Source: Volvox africanus (taxonomy: Eukaryota; Chlorophyta; Chlorophyceae; Chlamydomonadales; Volvocaceae). From it: 64,000 nucleotides of DNA. The position numbers and the translations under genes were made by a program. The stretch spans positions 1,965,001 through 2,029,000 of the forward strand of contig BSDZ01000013.1 in the NCBI GenBank assembly GCA_030268105.1, given 5' to 3'. Shown here in pieces: positions 1 to 15,036 of the stretch (the stretch's first letter is position 1; each line of letters begins with the position of its first letter). Under the pieces are notes generated by a model. The model ran no database searches and was not told the origin of the DNA. It was given only the letters and a program-made list of their open reading frames with translations.

Positions 1-167
1 AATCGGTTGTCCATCAATCAGCAGCAGGTGCAGCACGCAGCAGCAGCAGTCGTCAGGTGCAGCATCATCACGCACACACGGCCGTCGCCACCCTCCCTTC
101 ATTCCTTTGTTTATAGCGAGGGCGAGAGACGTCTCTACCACAGCAGCAGCCCTGCCACCATCCTAAG

Positions 168-4055
<3,888 letters not shown>

Positions 4056-5966
4056 GCATGCATTGATGAGCCACTGAGGCCGATCATCCTTCGATCCATC
4101 GACTGCATAGCCAGCAGGAGCAACATGGCGGCAAGCCATAGATGACTCTCTCTTACGGGCGTGGTGTGGGTTACGATAGTAATAGATTGAAATGTACGGC
4201 CGCATTCGGCGTACCGAGGCGTCCTTGCGCGGGCTGCCACAACAGTGTGTGTGTGTGTGTGTGTGTGTGTTGTGTATGCGGAATCGCGGCAGCAGGCCAA
4301 CGAACTCACCCAGCAGCGCTATGCACTCTATGCAGCATTAGGCACATGCGCCGCGTCGCCACCATCCATAGCATAGATATATAGCTTCCCTACGGGGCTA
4401 CTATGTATCGTATTGTATCATCGTACCGTAATAAGATCCGACGATTATGGATTGCAGTCCTCAAATGTTTTTTGGGATCTGTGTTATTTTGGGGGACAGT
4501 GCACATTCGGAAAGTTGTTGGCAATTTGTTTGTCCGAGCCTGAGGATGCAGGGTGCGGGATCGGCATCACTCGGAACCGGGCCGGAGGTGCGAAGTCCAT
4601 CCCGTGGGTCGGCAGTTGCCCAGCAGCAGTAATGCTTGTAATGATGTGTTCGGAGGCATGTATGTTTCGCCGGGAGGCGCCGGCAATATCGCATAATGAT
4701 GCCGGGATGCGAATCTCCCTGCCCGTTAGATTGTAACTTATATTCTTGTTTAATAGTTTGTTGGATTCGTTCGATTAACTTGATAGTTCGTTGGATTCGT
4801 TCGTTGAATTGGCCGGCTGCTTGGTGAGCGCGGTGCAGCCAAGCGATAGGGCCCCGGAGATGACAGCAGCGCAGCCAAATATTATTATTGACCGTGGGGG
4901 GTTCACCTGCTGGATGGCCATGAAGCAAGCAGTTGAATTGACAGGAGCAGGATCAATCGATGTTTGTCACGCAGGAGTTTCTTAGTTCAGGAGTTCTTAC
5001 TTGAGAAGCGGATGCATGCATGCCTGCGTTGAAGATAACGAGGATAGATGCAGATGCTAATAAAGGCGCACCTCTTTATTTCCGTGGCTTAATCGCTCGA
5101 TGGGACATATAATTTTGTTGATGTATACAGCAGACGGCCCTACCCGCCTACCTTGCGTGCTGCTGCTGATATCCCAACATAATGAGACATACACTCACAC
5201 ACACACACACACACACACAAACACAAACACACACACTAACACACTCACACACTCACACACACACACACACATATATAGACAGACAGACAGACAGACATTT
5301 ATACATTTATACATATAAACATACATATAGAACCCCACGTTACAGCACCCGAAGTGCGTATGTAGGTTTCATCACGTTGCACCGAATAAGGGGACATCAA
5401 TTATTTGTGCACAGATGGCGGGCTACACATACACATGCACAGGCACAGGCACAGGCACATGCACATGTACATACACATGCACATACACATACACATACAC
5501 ATGCACAGACACAGACACAGACACAGACACAGACACAGACACAGACACAGACACAGACACAGACACAGACACAGACACAGACACAGACACAGACACAGAC
5601 ACAGACACAGACACAGACACAGACACAGACACAGACACAGACACAGACACAGACACAGACACAGACACAGACACAGACACAGACACAGACACAGACACAG
5701 ACACAGACACAGACACAGACACAGACACAGACACAGACACAGACACAGACACAGACACAGACACAGACACAGACACAGACACAGACACAGACACAGACAC
5801 AGACACAGACACAGACACAGACACACACACACACACAGACACATACACACACACAAACACACACACACAAACACAAACACACAAAAACACACACAAACAC
5901 TGCGCTTCGAATGTTTTTTGCCGTCCGTGCAGCAGCAAGTCGACGGCGGCCTTCAACCACCCGCGG
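4056..5966. repeat. Repeat-rich spacer
   Basis: No gene is recognised. It holds a (GT)n tract at about 4244-4271, a short direct repeat around 4745-4805 sharing the core GTTGGATTCGTTCG, CA- and CAGA-rich tracts at about 5190-5300, and the hexanucleotide array listed separately. Confidence 0.6.
5418..5890. repeat. (CACAGA)n hexanucleotide array
   Basis: A pure CACAGA array runs at about 5504-5822 (roughly 53 units), flanked by variant CACATG, CACAGG and CACA repeats. It is open in most frames on both strands, producing apparent Thr-Gln, His-Arg, Thr-Asp, Cys-Val and Cys-Leu proteins that are artefacts. Confidence 0.97.
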
Positions 5967-6096
5967 TTGTATCCCTGTATTGACATATGTCCGCCAAACA
6001 GTTGAGGCCTGGTCAATTAGGAGATATCCAGTTTCCTGATCATGCATCATCCAGGATATTAGCCAGTCATAGATACCCCAGACAGCAACAGGATAC
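5967..6096 (-). repeat. Inverted repeat, right arm
   Basis: This is the reverse-complement partner of 408-541. It sits just downstream of the hexanucleotide array and just upstream of two TA-dinucleotide tracts. Confidence 0.7.
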
Positions 6097-6146
6097 TTCG
6101 CCCGCCCTCAATCCCTGCCTACTTCCCTCTCTGCCACCCTCCGAGG

Positions 6147-6157
6147 GTGATGTATAG

Positions 6158-6205
<48 letters not shown>

Positions 6206-6217
6206 GGTGATGTATAG

Positions 6218-6251
<34 letters not shown>
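6147..6251. repeat. Duplicated (AT)n tracts
   Basis: Two copies of GGTGATGTATAGGGT are each followed by a long alternating TA run (about 6160-6200 and 6220-6251). The tracts lie immediately before the bacterial-type transposase remnant, so they may mark an insertion or breakage site; that is inference. Confidence 0.9.
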
Positions 6252-6255
<4 letters not shown>

Positions 6256-6300
6256 TACGTTTATACGTTCCTTATATGTCCAATATTTGAAGGCCAGAGT

Positions 6301-6655
6301 AATAACTACAGGGGTCACTTCCATGTTAGGCCTATAGAGCATATGTGTCCTAAAACTGAGCACCGCACTGATAAACGTCTTAATAATCGAGCTGAGAATG
6401 CGCATCAACCAACACGAAGAAAGGAGAAATCACTTATCAAGTTCAAGTCTCCTCAAGGAGCGCAAAATGCCTTATCATTGATGGGGAAACTAAGAAATAT
6501 ATTTGCAATTAACGTGGGAAGATGTACAAAAATCGCCCAAGAACAAGATTAGCATTTGCTATGGCTAAATCTATCTGGGATGAAGCAGCCGCCGCGTCGC
6601 GCACCACCCGCGTCGCGCACTTTTGCCCCTCGGGCCGTAGTTTTTGTAACAATTA
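6301..6655 (+). pseudogene. IS6-type bacterial transposase remnant, frameshifted
   Basis: The frame through 6343-6552 contains LNNRAENAHQPTRRKEK followed by a KFKSPQGAQ segment, which matches the C-terminal part of IS6-family DDE transposases, where (L)NNRAENSH, an Arg-rich stretch and FKSP follow one another near the catalytic Glu. The frame stops at 6550-6552. The expected continuation (a segment with AMAKSIWDEAA) resumes immediately in another frame, so one base is missing near 6548. The N-terminal two thirds with the first two Asp residues is absent. The coding part looks much more AT-rich than the neighbouring genes until about 6590. The style recalls AT-rich Rickettsiales insertion sequences, but that source is an inference. 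It is probably a dead, horizontally acquired fragment. Confidence 0.68.
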
Positions 6656-7865
6656 ATTACTTGACGAAAGAAATGTACAAAAAGAGAGTATTAAAAGAAG
6701 CTCCATTCGTTCGTAGACATGCATCACATCGAAAGGCATGTTGTGTATACGTGATATCCTGCTGCCTGATCCTGATTGGGGTGTCTACGGATAGTATCCG
6801 GGATGATGATGACCCGTAGTGCTCTGGACATCTTCCGATACTGCATGTTGCTGCATGTAGGCGGTTATGACGGAGACACGACATGTGTACCTGTCTGTGG
6901 TCAGTCGCTCGGCTTGCTTTATACTGGACATACGCATTCGTCGCCGTACTTATGTACTTCTCTGTACGTTGTCAGCTGCTTGTACTTCCTTTTACTTCCA
7001 TCATAATGATCGAGATGGTTTTTACATATAGGGCTGCAGTGTAGCAGCGGCAATAAATGATTAATTAACCCGGTCTGCAGCAGCTAGCTATCTAGTGAAA
7101 CAGCCTACCTGCTGACGACTTGGGAGGGAAGCGACTAAACCCGTAATAAAGTTGCGCGCACACACCTCCGGGATAGATGCGATTCCGAACGTACATATGT
7201 ATGTACGAAAGTACGGCACCGTTGATCGACTGGTTGATTGATTGATGGGTTTCCGGCAGATTGAGGTACGCCAGCAAGCTCTGCGCCCATCATCACAGTT
7301 ATCACATCTATCGCTCAACAGCTGATGAAACAAGACAGGTTGGCCAATCCGTGTGTTCGTTGCGGGTAGCTGAACCCTGTGCATGCTCGATGTGCCATAT
7401 ATAATATCGGGCAGACCGACATCTCGTTCACTATCGGCCAGTGCATTCGCGCATCATACATCCGTACAGTTGCGCTCTATCTATAACAACGCACATAATA
7501 TATAAACCAGGAATAATCCATTTTGGTGACAGTACCACTTTCGGCAACAGTACCACTCAATTCATTTCGGCTATTCATTTACTACTAATCCATTTCGGCA
7601 ACAGTACCACTCAAGGCAAGCGCCTAGCTGCTGCTGTTAATCAAAGCAATAAGAAACCACGCATCCAGTCCGTGCCCATCTCGCGCCGTCGCACTCGGAT
7701 CGTAACGTATAACCTCGTCAAGTAAGGCGCACTTCTCGGTAGCATCAAGACACCCCGGCCCCTGTACGACAGCCTCTGCACGACAGCCTCTGTTTCAACT
7801 CGGCAAGAACTGCGCGCTATAACCACCCTGCTGTCTCAGACAACTTTTTCATCTAGCAGTGCACA
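6656..7865. other. Spacer before 8CM copy 2
   Basis: No gene is recognised. It contains a short relative of the inverted-repeat family at about 6750-6815 and a duplicated segment (TTCGGCAACAGTACCACTCAA) at about 7539-7559 and 7594-7614. The promoter of the second 8CM gene should lie at its right end; no clear TATA box is seen. Confidence 0.5.
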
Positions 7866-10216
7866 ATGAGCAGCAGCAGCAGCAACAGCGCCCAGTCAGC
7901 CGCCTCCGCTGCCACCAAGCGAGCCCTGAGGGATTCCCAACGGCGGCTCCTCGCGCTGCTGGTCGCGGCACTGGTCCTGGCAGCCTGCATAGCAGCAGCG
8001 CCGCGCCGCATGGGGCAGCCCCCGAGTAACAGCGGCGACGGCAACCCCGCCGTGCCACCAGAGTGCATGGATGCAGGCTTGGATCTGCAGGTATGTACAA
8101 ATCAATCATCACGTACGTACTTTCTTTACGTACGATGATGGATGAAATTCTGGATCCAAATCACTGGCTGGTGGATCCGATTTGGATCGTCTGCAACATA
8201 TGGTTCACAATGCTAGCTGGTTATGTTAAGCATCCTGCTGGGGTATCTACGTGTAGTATCCAGAATGGACATTGTGCACGGCATCACGCGCTATGCACTT
8301 GTAGGAGTGGAAGGAGTGCACCTCTGTCTCCATTCGCACATAATACTTGCCGCCGCATGACGCCGCGCACTTAAGGTTGGTTGTGCAAGCAGCGCAAGAG
8401 GTCAGTGCATCCGCCCCATCCCCCGGCAAAAACATTAGCTGATTGCTTAGGGGCTTGACAGCTTTGAAAGATTGTGCAGCCCTTTTTCCACCCTATGCAT
8501 GAAAGCAAAATATTCTGTCGTTGTCCGTTTCACCAAAACGTTGTGCACAGTCTAATTGCGGAGACGAGTTTAACGCGGGGCTTACCGCTATGGGGATCGA
8601 CCCCGCTAAAGTCAGCAACGACCCCAGTTCCGTGAAGGTACGGCACGTGGTACGGCAGTGATGTGTCGTATGTTGGTCATATTGCAGTTCCACATGTGGG
8701 TTGGACAAGCTGGTCGATTGGCAAAGGGTCGATGCGTGCAGCCAGCATTCAAACCTCAATTAGCAGCCACTGCGTGAGTGTATTTGATGCTGAGATGCAG
8801 CCCGGGACGGTTGGAGGCATGGGCCTTTTCCTGGATTTCCGTGCTTGCCCTAATAAGATGTAAAGAGGGAAAACCGCCAGGTTATTGAGCATCCATCATC
8901 GTGGCTTAACGTATTTTCCGTTGAGCACTTATGATCGCCTCTATCCCCTATCCCTTTGGTTTTGACCTGCTAACTCAAAGCGGCTGGCGACTGAAATGGT
9001 GATTACGTCCGACCAGAATCGTCGGAAATTTGATTCATATTAGATGCAACAGCCAACCTGCAAACCCCACCACCCAATCAATTGCTGTAGATCAACTTGA
9101 AGAAGTTGCAAGAGGTTCTGGAAAAGGCAGACCCGCCGTCGGTTAAGTGTTGCGACGCAACTGCCAAATTCAACAACCAGGTCTGTGATACACGGCACGG
9201 CACAAGCAAACACCGTTGCGTAGGGAGGGTGCATTCACTCCTGAACGTCCTGCGTATGCTGGGATCATCTAGACACCGACTCCGATCGTCCTGCAGCGGG
9301 GCGGAGGCTGGTGCACCCCAACGCAGGGTTTTAGGGTCGTACCAAGTACCCTTGGTTCAGCGGGTTTTAACACGTCAGCTCAAAACCCGCTCCTGCTCCC
9401 CCGCTATCCATCCATTTACACGCCAAATCGAAACCCACTGGATGTCGTAGGCTTCCGACCAGGCTGCTTGCGTGCCCAGCTGCTGGCCTGCCAATCCCTA
9501 ACCCGTGGTTCCAGGCCGTGGGTGTGGCTTGCCAAGCCTGCGAAAATGCGCCAGAATACGAAGAAGCTTCCCCTCATATGTCCTTGTGTACATATATTGT
9601 GTACATATATGCCCTCTTGTTTCCCTGCTCCTGTGGATCTATGCACTGTCCTGCTGCAGTACTGCTCCTGCTCACCTGCCGTACTGGATCTGGTGCTGTC
9701 TTTCACTAACGATGACATGAATCAGTACCGCGTCCGTAAGTACGACAGCTTTAGTTTGTCTGCGGGGTCATGCGTACTGGAAACGTGCACCGAACCTGCT
9801 GGGCAAGCGAACGAATGCACACCCGCCTTCTTCCCGACATGATCCATGGGCACAAATTGCATTTATGATCATTCCGCGTATACTTTTGCTGCTCCCCACG
9901 GTAGTGACAGGAGCAAGTGGCAAGGCGTTTACCCCTCGGCCGCGGCAACCCACCCTGATGGTTGTTACGAGGTTTCTGTGACCACAGGCAGCATTCATAT
10001 TAAGCCACACGGTGGCAAACCCTTGACATGAAAACATGAAGCTGCGTTGATGGATGGGCAAGAGCGTCGGAAGCCTAACGAAACACGAGCTACCCTTGTC
10101 TTCTTTTCCCAACTGCCGCAGTATCAAAATACTTCGAGAAGGGCTGCAAGCAAATCGGAAAGCCCTACACCCTGTACCTGGAGAGCACCTGCCCAGCTAA
10201 GCCCACAAAAAAGTGA
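7866..10216 (+). CDS. Secreted eight-cysteine (8CM, LTP/albumin-like) protein, copy 2
   Basis: Five exons: 7866-8090, 8551-8637, 9091-9180, 9660-9735, 10122-10216 (phases 0,0,0,1), giving 190 residues. A Ser/Ala-rich 27-residue leader precedes a strongly hydrophobic segment (about 28-45), so it has either a signal peptide with a long n-region or a signal anchor. Cysteines at 67, 78, 124, 125, 136, 138, 168 and 183 give C-X10-C-X45-CC-X10-CXC-X29-C-X14-C, almost identical in spacing to the copy at 168-4055. Shared segments include SFTN(N/D)D, the GKP(F/Y)TLYL block before the last cysteine, and KFNNQ/SFNNA after CC. Exon 3, 4 and 5 boundaries are the same as in copy 1, so the pair arose by tandem duplication. 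A ninth cysteine lies in the hydrophobic leader. The eight-cysteine superfamily assignment is inferred from pattern only; the function is unknown. Confidence 0.75.
8226..8270 (+). repeat. Fragment related to the inverted-repeat family
   Basis: ATCCTGCTGGGGTATCTACG followed by a TAGTATCC core resembles the start of the 408-541 arm and the fragment near 6750. It lies in intron 1 of 8CM copy 2. The extent is uncertain. Confidence 0.4.
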
Positions 10217-10376
10217 ATAAAGGAAACAAAGGGACAGAGATAAGGACATGCATTCAGAATAAACCGTTGACAGAACTGAGCGGATGGATGATGGTACGGA
10301 TGGATAGCAAGGACAGGAGAATAATGGCAAGTCTCTTCAGAGGTGAGTGTGAGCGCAGCCGGTTGCTGAGGGACCC

Positions 10377-10381
10377 TGTAA
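10377..10381 (+). terminator. TGTAA poly(A) signal, 8CM copy 2
   Basis: The canonical green-algal polyadenylation element TGTAA lies about 160 nt after the stop codon, within the usual 3' UTR range. Confidence 0.5.
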
Positions 10382-11759
10382 AACTTGCATCGGTAAGGCC
10401 TTATGCGTGTCTGGATGGCCTTGGTCCGCCCTTTTTGCACCTACACAATTGAGTGCGCTGCGTGGTGTGAGGAATGCCCTGCTGCGGACACTCGTTTTAC
10501 GAGAGAGGGCCAGATGTATTGGTAAGCGCTCTATTACCGTTTATAGAAGCTGCAGAGTTCACGACAGACATGTGTGAGTTATGATTGTGAAACTATGTTG
10601 CTTGCCCCGATCAGTGTAGAAGCCACTTACATCTGCCCGGCCCGACGGGTGAGCGAATAAGGGTTGCGAGGCGTAAAGGCTCTAGGATGGATATGGTAGG
10701 ATACGCGTTCAAGCATATCCTGCCTGATCGGTTATCGCAGCAGCGGTAGCTCTGCGCAGTTATTATAGTTGCCTCGGCGAATGTAAGCCCTGGACACTCT
10801 GCTTGAGCCATCTGCCCTGGCAGCTGGCGCGTAACTGCTGACAACACAGACAGGGATACAGCAGGTCACATCGCATCATGAACCTTGCGCCTTTTATTTC
10901 TATACGTTGTGCGGATTTGGATCCATTTATAGGGGGAACCTCAACCCAAAGTAGTATCATAGGGCTATCAATGAGCCAGAGGCATGTCCCCTTTCCAGCA
11001 GGCCCTGGTATTTGGGCTCTGGATTGGGAGATGACGTAGCTGATCAGTACGCCATACTCACGGAACAGGCGATTAAGAGTAACATAGCCTATGGCTAATG
11101 GACGGGACTCAGCCCCACGACCGAAGCCTGCTCGCCAATCTGTCCAAAGGTGTGTCCGTGCCTACTATAGGTAGGGTACGGCGGGGACACAATATACTTG
11201 ATCGTGACCATTCAACTGATTAGGATGTAAGGTTCTGCGGTGTGGTTGGAAAGCAGGGACGGCGCACAGCTTCGGCTCTGTGCCGCGTATCGCAAGTGTC
11301 ATTGAAACCGTGGCGTGATCCAAGGCAGCAATAGTCGCGCAATGTGATATAATATATGTTTTTGTACGAACGCACAAGGTCCATTATCACAAGTATATTG
11401 CGGCAATACCGGTACCTTGTCGGAATACCGATATCCAGCGGCTAGAAAATTGGTCAATAACCGTTTAATATCGTGCATGACTGGAGAACTCCATTCAAAA
11501 GTTATAGCAATTCAAAACCTATGGTCTCTAGCCTTACGGTCAGAGGAATTGTACGTCTCATTGCAACTTGGACAGATTGCCTGCAGCTTTGAATGTCACT
11601 TATGAATATTCATAGTGTCTTTGTTACATTGCCTCACTAATAGCAACGGGGTGGCCTAAAATAAAGAAATCAAGGAATACCGTTACGTCGTTTGCGCTTC
11701 GATTGGCATTTAGAAGGCGAAACGCTGCTCTACGCTCATGGTGTCCGCCATCATAGCAG
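10382..11759. other. Spacer and unresolved 5' part of the PH gene
   Basis: No convincing coding exon was found. The first exon of the PH-domain gene, which must end in a G to complete an Asp codon, should lie here but could not be fixed. Confidence 0.45.
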
Positions 11760-14700
11760 ATGGATATCTCCTCAAGAAGAAAAGGGATGATAGGAGGAAC
11801 TTCTTGGTGAGGATTCAAAAGCATTCCTAACCAGTATTTGTCGAAAGCGATAAGTGATGAGTCGATGGCCTTGCGCAGGCGAGTAAATATCAGCGCAGAT
11901 ACTTTGAGCTAACAGCGGACACCTTGGCTTATGCCAAAGACCCGCGAGAGTTGAAAGATGGCGGTGGCAATATTGAAGTTTTCGCTATTCATGAGCTCAA
12001 ATATATTAAAAAGCTCGAGGATTGCAAGCTGGAGGTGGGTTATTAAAAAGCACTTCACGGCATCGCAGCGCGCTGTGCCGGTGCCAGGGCTGACATAGCA
12101 TGCTCTCACCCTTTCTTCGTGCCGTTCCAAAGCGTAGCCACTTTTAATCTGTATTTGGGATTACCTGGTGCCCGTGTCGTGGTGTGGTTTGTCTCCCAGG
12201 GCCATTGTACGGGTCTGAGAGTGGGCGCTCACTTCTAACCTTCTCCGTGCCCAAGCAGATGAAGTTCCCCGAACGCGTTCTTCGTGTCAAAGCGGAGTCA
12301 GTAAAAGAGCACGATCGATGGTACGAGACCATTAAGGATGCACGACAGAAGAAACTGGACGGGAACAAAACCCCACATGCCAAGCAGCTCGAGACCCTCA
12401 AGGCAAGGCCATGCAGCACTGCAATATTCCCTCGACCCGGGGCCCTCTACCGCAGCACCCCTTCATCCCAGCCAAGCACCTGCTAAGCGTCCTTCTGCCC
12501 GTTTGGGCCCTGATTTCTCGTCCCCCCCTTAGGAGCAAACCAAGCAGCAAATGATGACAACACTTGAAGAGGACAGCGATGACGAACAGCCCACTGGCGC
12601 GGCGCCCACCGTGAAGAAGCCTGACCTACAGCTGGCGCCCTTACACACGAGCCAGCCACCCAATATAGGGACGATTAACAACCGGCCGCCATCACCAAGG
12701 TAGGCAAGGCATGTGGTTACCTGGCATGTGGACGAGCGTATAGGCGTTCTGGATCCCGCCACTGCCATTAGTGCCTACCCAGGGTTGAGGTGGAAGAGTT
12801 CGTGGAGCCTGCACAAATGCCCTCGATACGGACGATCGATAGGTAGATGGTGCGTGGTAATGCAGCATGCAAAGAATGGCATGTTGCTTGCAACACTGCC
12901 AATGTGGACATCTTCATGATTGGCGGCCCCTGTTTCTCGCTTCAGGAGGCATTGAATCATCCCTCTGCTGTGTGTTATATCAACTCTCGCTTGCCTGCGT
13001 GCCTTTCTCTGTGCCCTGCAACTGATGAAGCACTTACCTTATCCGCGCCTGCATCTCAGTACGTTTTTCCGTGCTTCCCTGTGGTGTCTCTACTCATCTT
13101 GCAGGTCTCTTCTTGCCAACCCGCGCATGGGGACCAAGATGATTGCCCCACCCACTCGCAAGAACCAACAAGAGGAGGAAGAAGAGGTGGAGCCGCTACA
13201 GGCGCCCAAGCCACGCAGCCGCTGGCAGGACGAAGGTGAGGTTGCGCGCCTGGAGTTTGAACCTATGGACAAGGTGCGCTGTGAAGGTGTGGATGGTCGG
13301 GGCATAGGAAATCCTGCTGGGTCAGTGAGGCCTTAGGGGGTATTGGCAGCGGTCAAGGTCTTCACAATAAGAACAGGAACGAAGGGACAGGGACGGGGGC
13401 TTCGCGCCGCTGCCCCCTCTCCTCGCACGAAACCCGAGCCACGTGGACACTCCATTCGTGAGCACAGATGCCTTTCCTTGCAACGCTCGTGTCCTTCTGT
13501 CCCACGCCCATTAATGTGAACAGAGGAGGAAGAGGAGGTGGGCCAGCAGCAGCCACAGCCACAACAGCAACGAAAACAGCAGCAACAACAACAAATAGCA
13601 CAACCGCAGCACCGTGTCAACGGCGCAAATGGCAAGCAAGCTACTGCTCCAGCGGCGGCAGCGCCACCGTCCAGTGAGCGCATAATGTTGGACGCAAATC
13701 AAGAGCCCTCAGGCGGGGGAGGCAAGGGTAGCGGCGCAGCCAGTCGTGGCGCCAGCGCAGGCATACCGCCAGCGGCGCCACGTGGAGAGAAACTGCAGCT
13801 TGAGGGCAACAGTAGGCAAGCCGCTGTCACCGCCGCAGCACAACCGCCAGCGAAAGGCCCATCGCGTGAGAATGCAGAGAAGCTTCTGTTGGGGGGCCCA
13901 ACTGCGCCGATAACAGGCAGCAGGGGAAATACACCACCCACTGGAGGACAAGCACGTGGCACGGACGTAGCAGCACCAATAGAGAGCGCGCGTGAGGAAT
14001 GGGAGGACGATGATTGGGATAGCAGCGACGATGAGGAGGACGATAAGAAGCGTCCAGCGGCAAGCGCTGCTGCCACTGCAGCTGCAGCAGGCCGGGCGCG
14101 GCCTAGCCAGCCATTGAACTCGGGGCGGCCGGGTGATGCGTCGGGCAGTGGGCGCCCTGCAGCGCGGGGTAGCAGCAGCAACAGTGGCACAGCGGCAGCA
14201 ACACCGTCCGGGGATGAGGCGGCTGGAAGCAGCCGGGTGGGCCCGCGACGGGTGTCTGGAGATGGAAAAGGGGTTCGGGGCACATCGTCAGCAGCAGCGC
14301 CAGCAGCTGTAGTGCGCAAGAGCAGTGATCGCGGAAGCACAGGGCAGCAATTGGCGCGTACAGGATCCGAGGCTGTGAAAGTTGTGCCAGGGGCCCCGCC
14401 TGCCAAGGGCAAGGCACTGCAACCCTCGCCGCGGCAGCAGCAAAGGCAGGAGGAGGAGGTGGAGGAGAAGGAGGAGGCTTTGGCAAAACATGCGGCAGGC
14501 ACAGATCATTTGGAGGACAATTGGGACTCAGAGGAAGAGGAAGGGGAGCCGCCTCGTAAGCCACAAGGCCGACCGGCACCGGCACCCCCCGTGGCGCCGT
14601 CGCCGCGGGACCCAGCCGGGAAGGCGAACCCGCACGGACCCCAGCGCAGAATCCCAGGGCCGCCATCGACGGCAACGGCGGCGGCACGGCCGACGCCGCC

Positions 14701-15013
14701 GACGGCGGTACCGCATGCGCTGACGACAGGAATAGCTCGGCCTCCGACGGCGCCCAAGCAACTGCCGGTGGGGCCGACGCCAGCAGGGCCCGGTACTCGA
14801 CCTCGTGGCCGAATTTCGTCTGAGGAATCTGCCCCGCCACCGCAGCCACCAGCCAAGGCGGCTGGCAGCAGCGGAGGCGGCGGATCAGCGGCCGCGCGCC
14901 ATAAGTTGGAGACTGGGGAGCCTGTACCGTTACGCTCCAATGTAGTACATGATCCAAACATGAAACCCGATGATAACAATTGGGTGGAGGAGGACTGGGA
15001 TGATGATGACTGA
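11760..15013 (+). CDS. PH-domain protein with disordered W-acidic tail (5' end missing)
   Basis: Exons: 11760-11806, 11894-12034, 12259-12402, 12533-12699, 13105-13235, 13524-15013; all phases agree. The first three encode a pleckstrin homology domain: a GYLLKKK start, RRYFELTADTLAY as strands 2-3, a FAIHEL loop, and an RVLRVKAES strand with the EHDRWYETI C-terminal helix carrying the invariant Trp. The rest (about 590 residues) is low-complexity Ala/Gly/Pro/Gln-rich and probably disordered. It contains three spaced acidic-tryptophan motifs: WEDDDWDSSDDEE (about 13999-14043), LEDNWDSEEEE (about 14509-14545), and VEEDWDDDD at the extreme C terminus. PH domains bind phosphoinositides or proteins, so a membrane-recruited adaptor is plausible. 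Intron 12403-12532 appears to use a GC donor. The N-terminal exon was not identified. Two long minus-strand frames over the last exon are composition shadows. Confidence 0.82.
12403..12532 (+). other. GC-AG intron in the PH gene
   Basis: The exon ends CTCAAG and the intron begins GCAAGG, the typical minor GC donor context; the acceptor is CCTTAG before GAGCAAACC. No GT occurs close by that would keep the frame, and read-through meets a stop at 12484-12486. Confidence 0.65.
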
Positions 15014-15031
15014 AAAGGGCACGGCAAAGAG

Positions 15032-15036
15032 TGTAA
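15032..15036 (+). terminator. TGTAA poly(A) signal, PH gene
   Basis: TGTAA lies 19 nt after the stop codon, which is short for a 3' UTR. An AATAAA-like run (CAAATAAATGG, about 15173-15183) further on is an alternative. Confidence 0.4.

Noticed and set aside
5182..6050. Overlapping long frames on both strands (Thr-Gln, His-Arg, Cys-Val, Cys-Leu repeats)
   Set aside because: Artefacts of the stop-free hexanucleotide array.
9416..9842. Overlapping open frames on both strands (100-124 codons)
   Set aside because: They overlap exon 4 and introns of 8CM copy 2 and have no homologous counterpart in copy 1.
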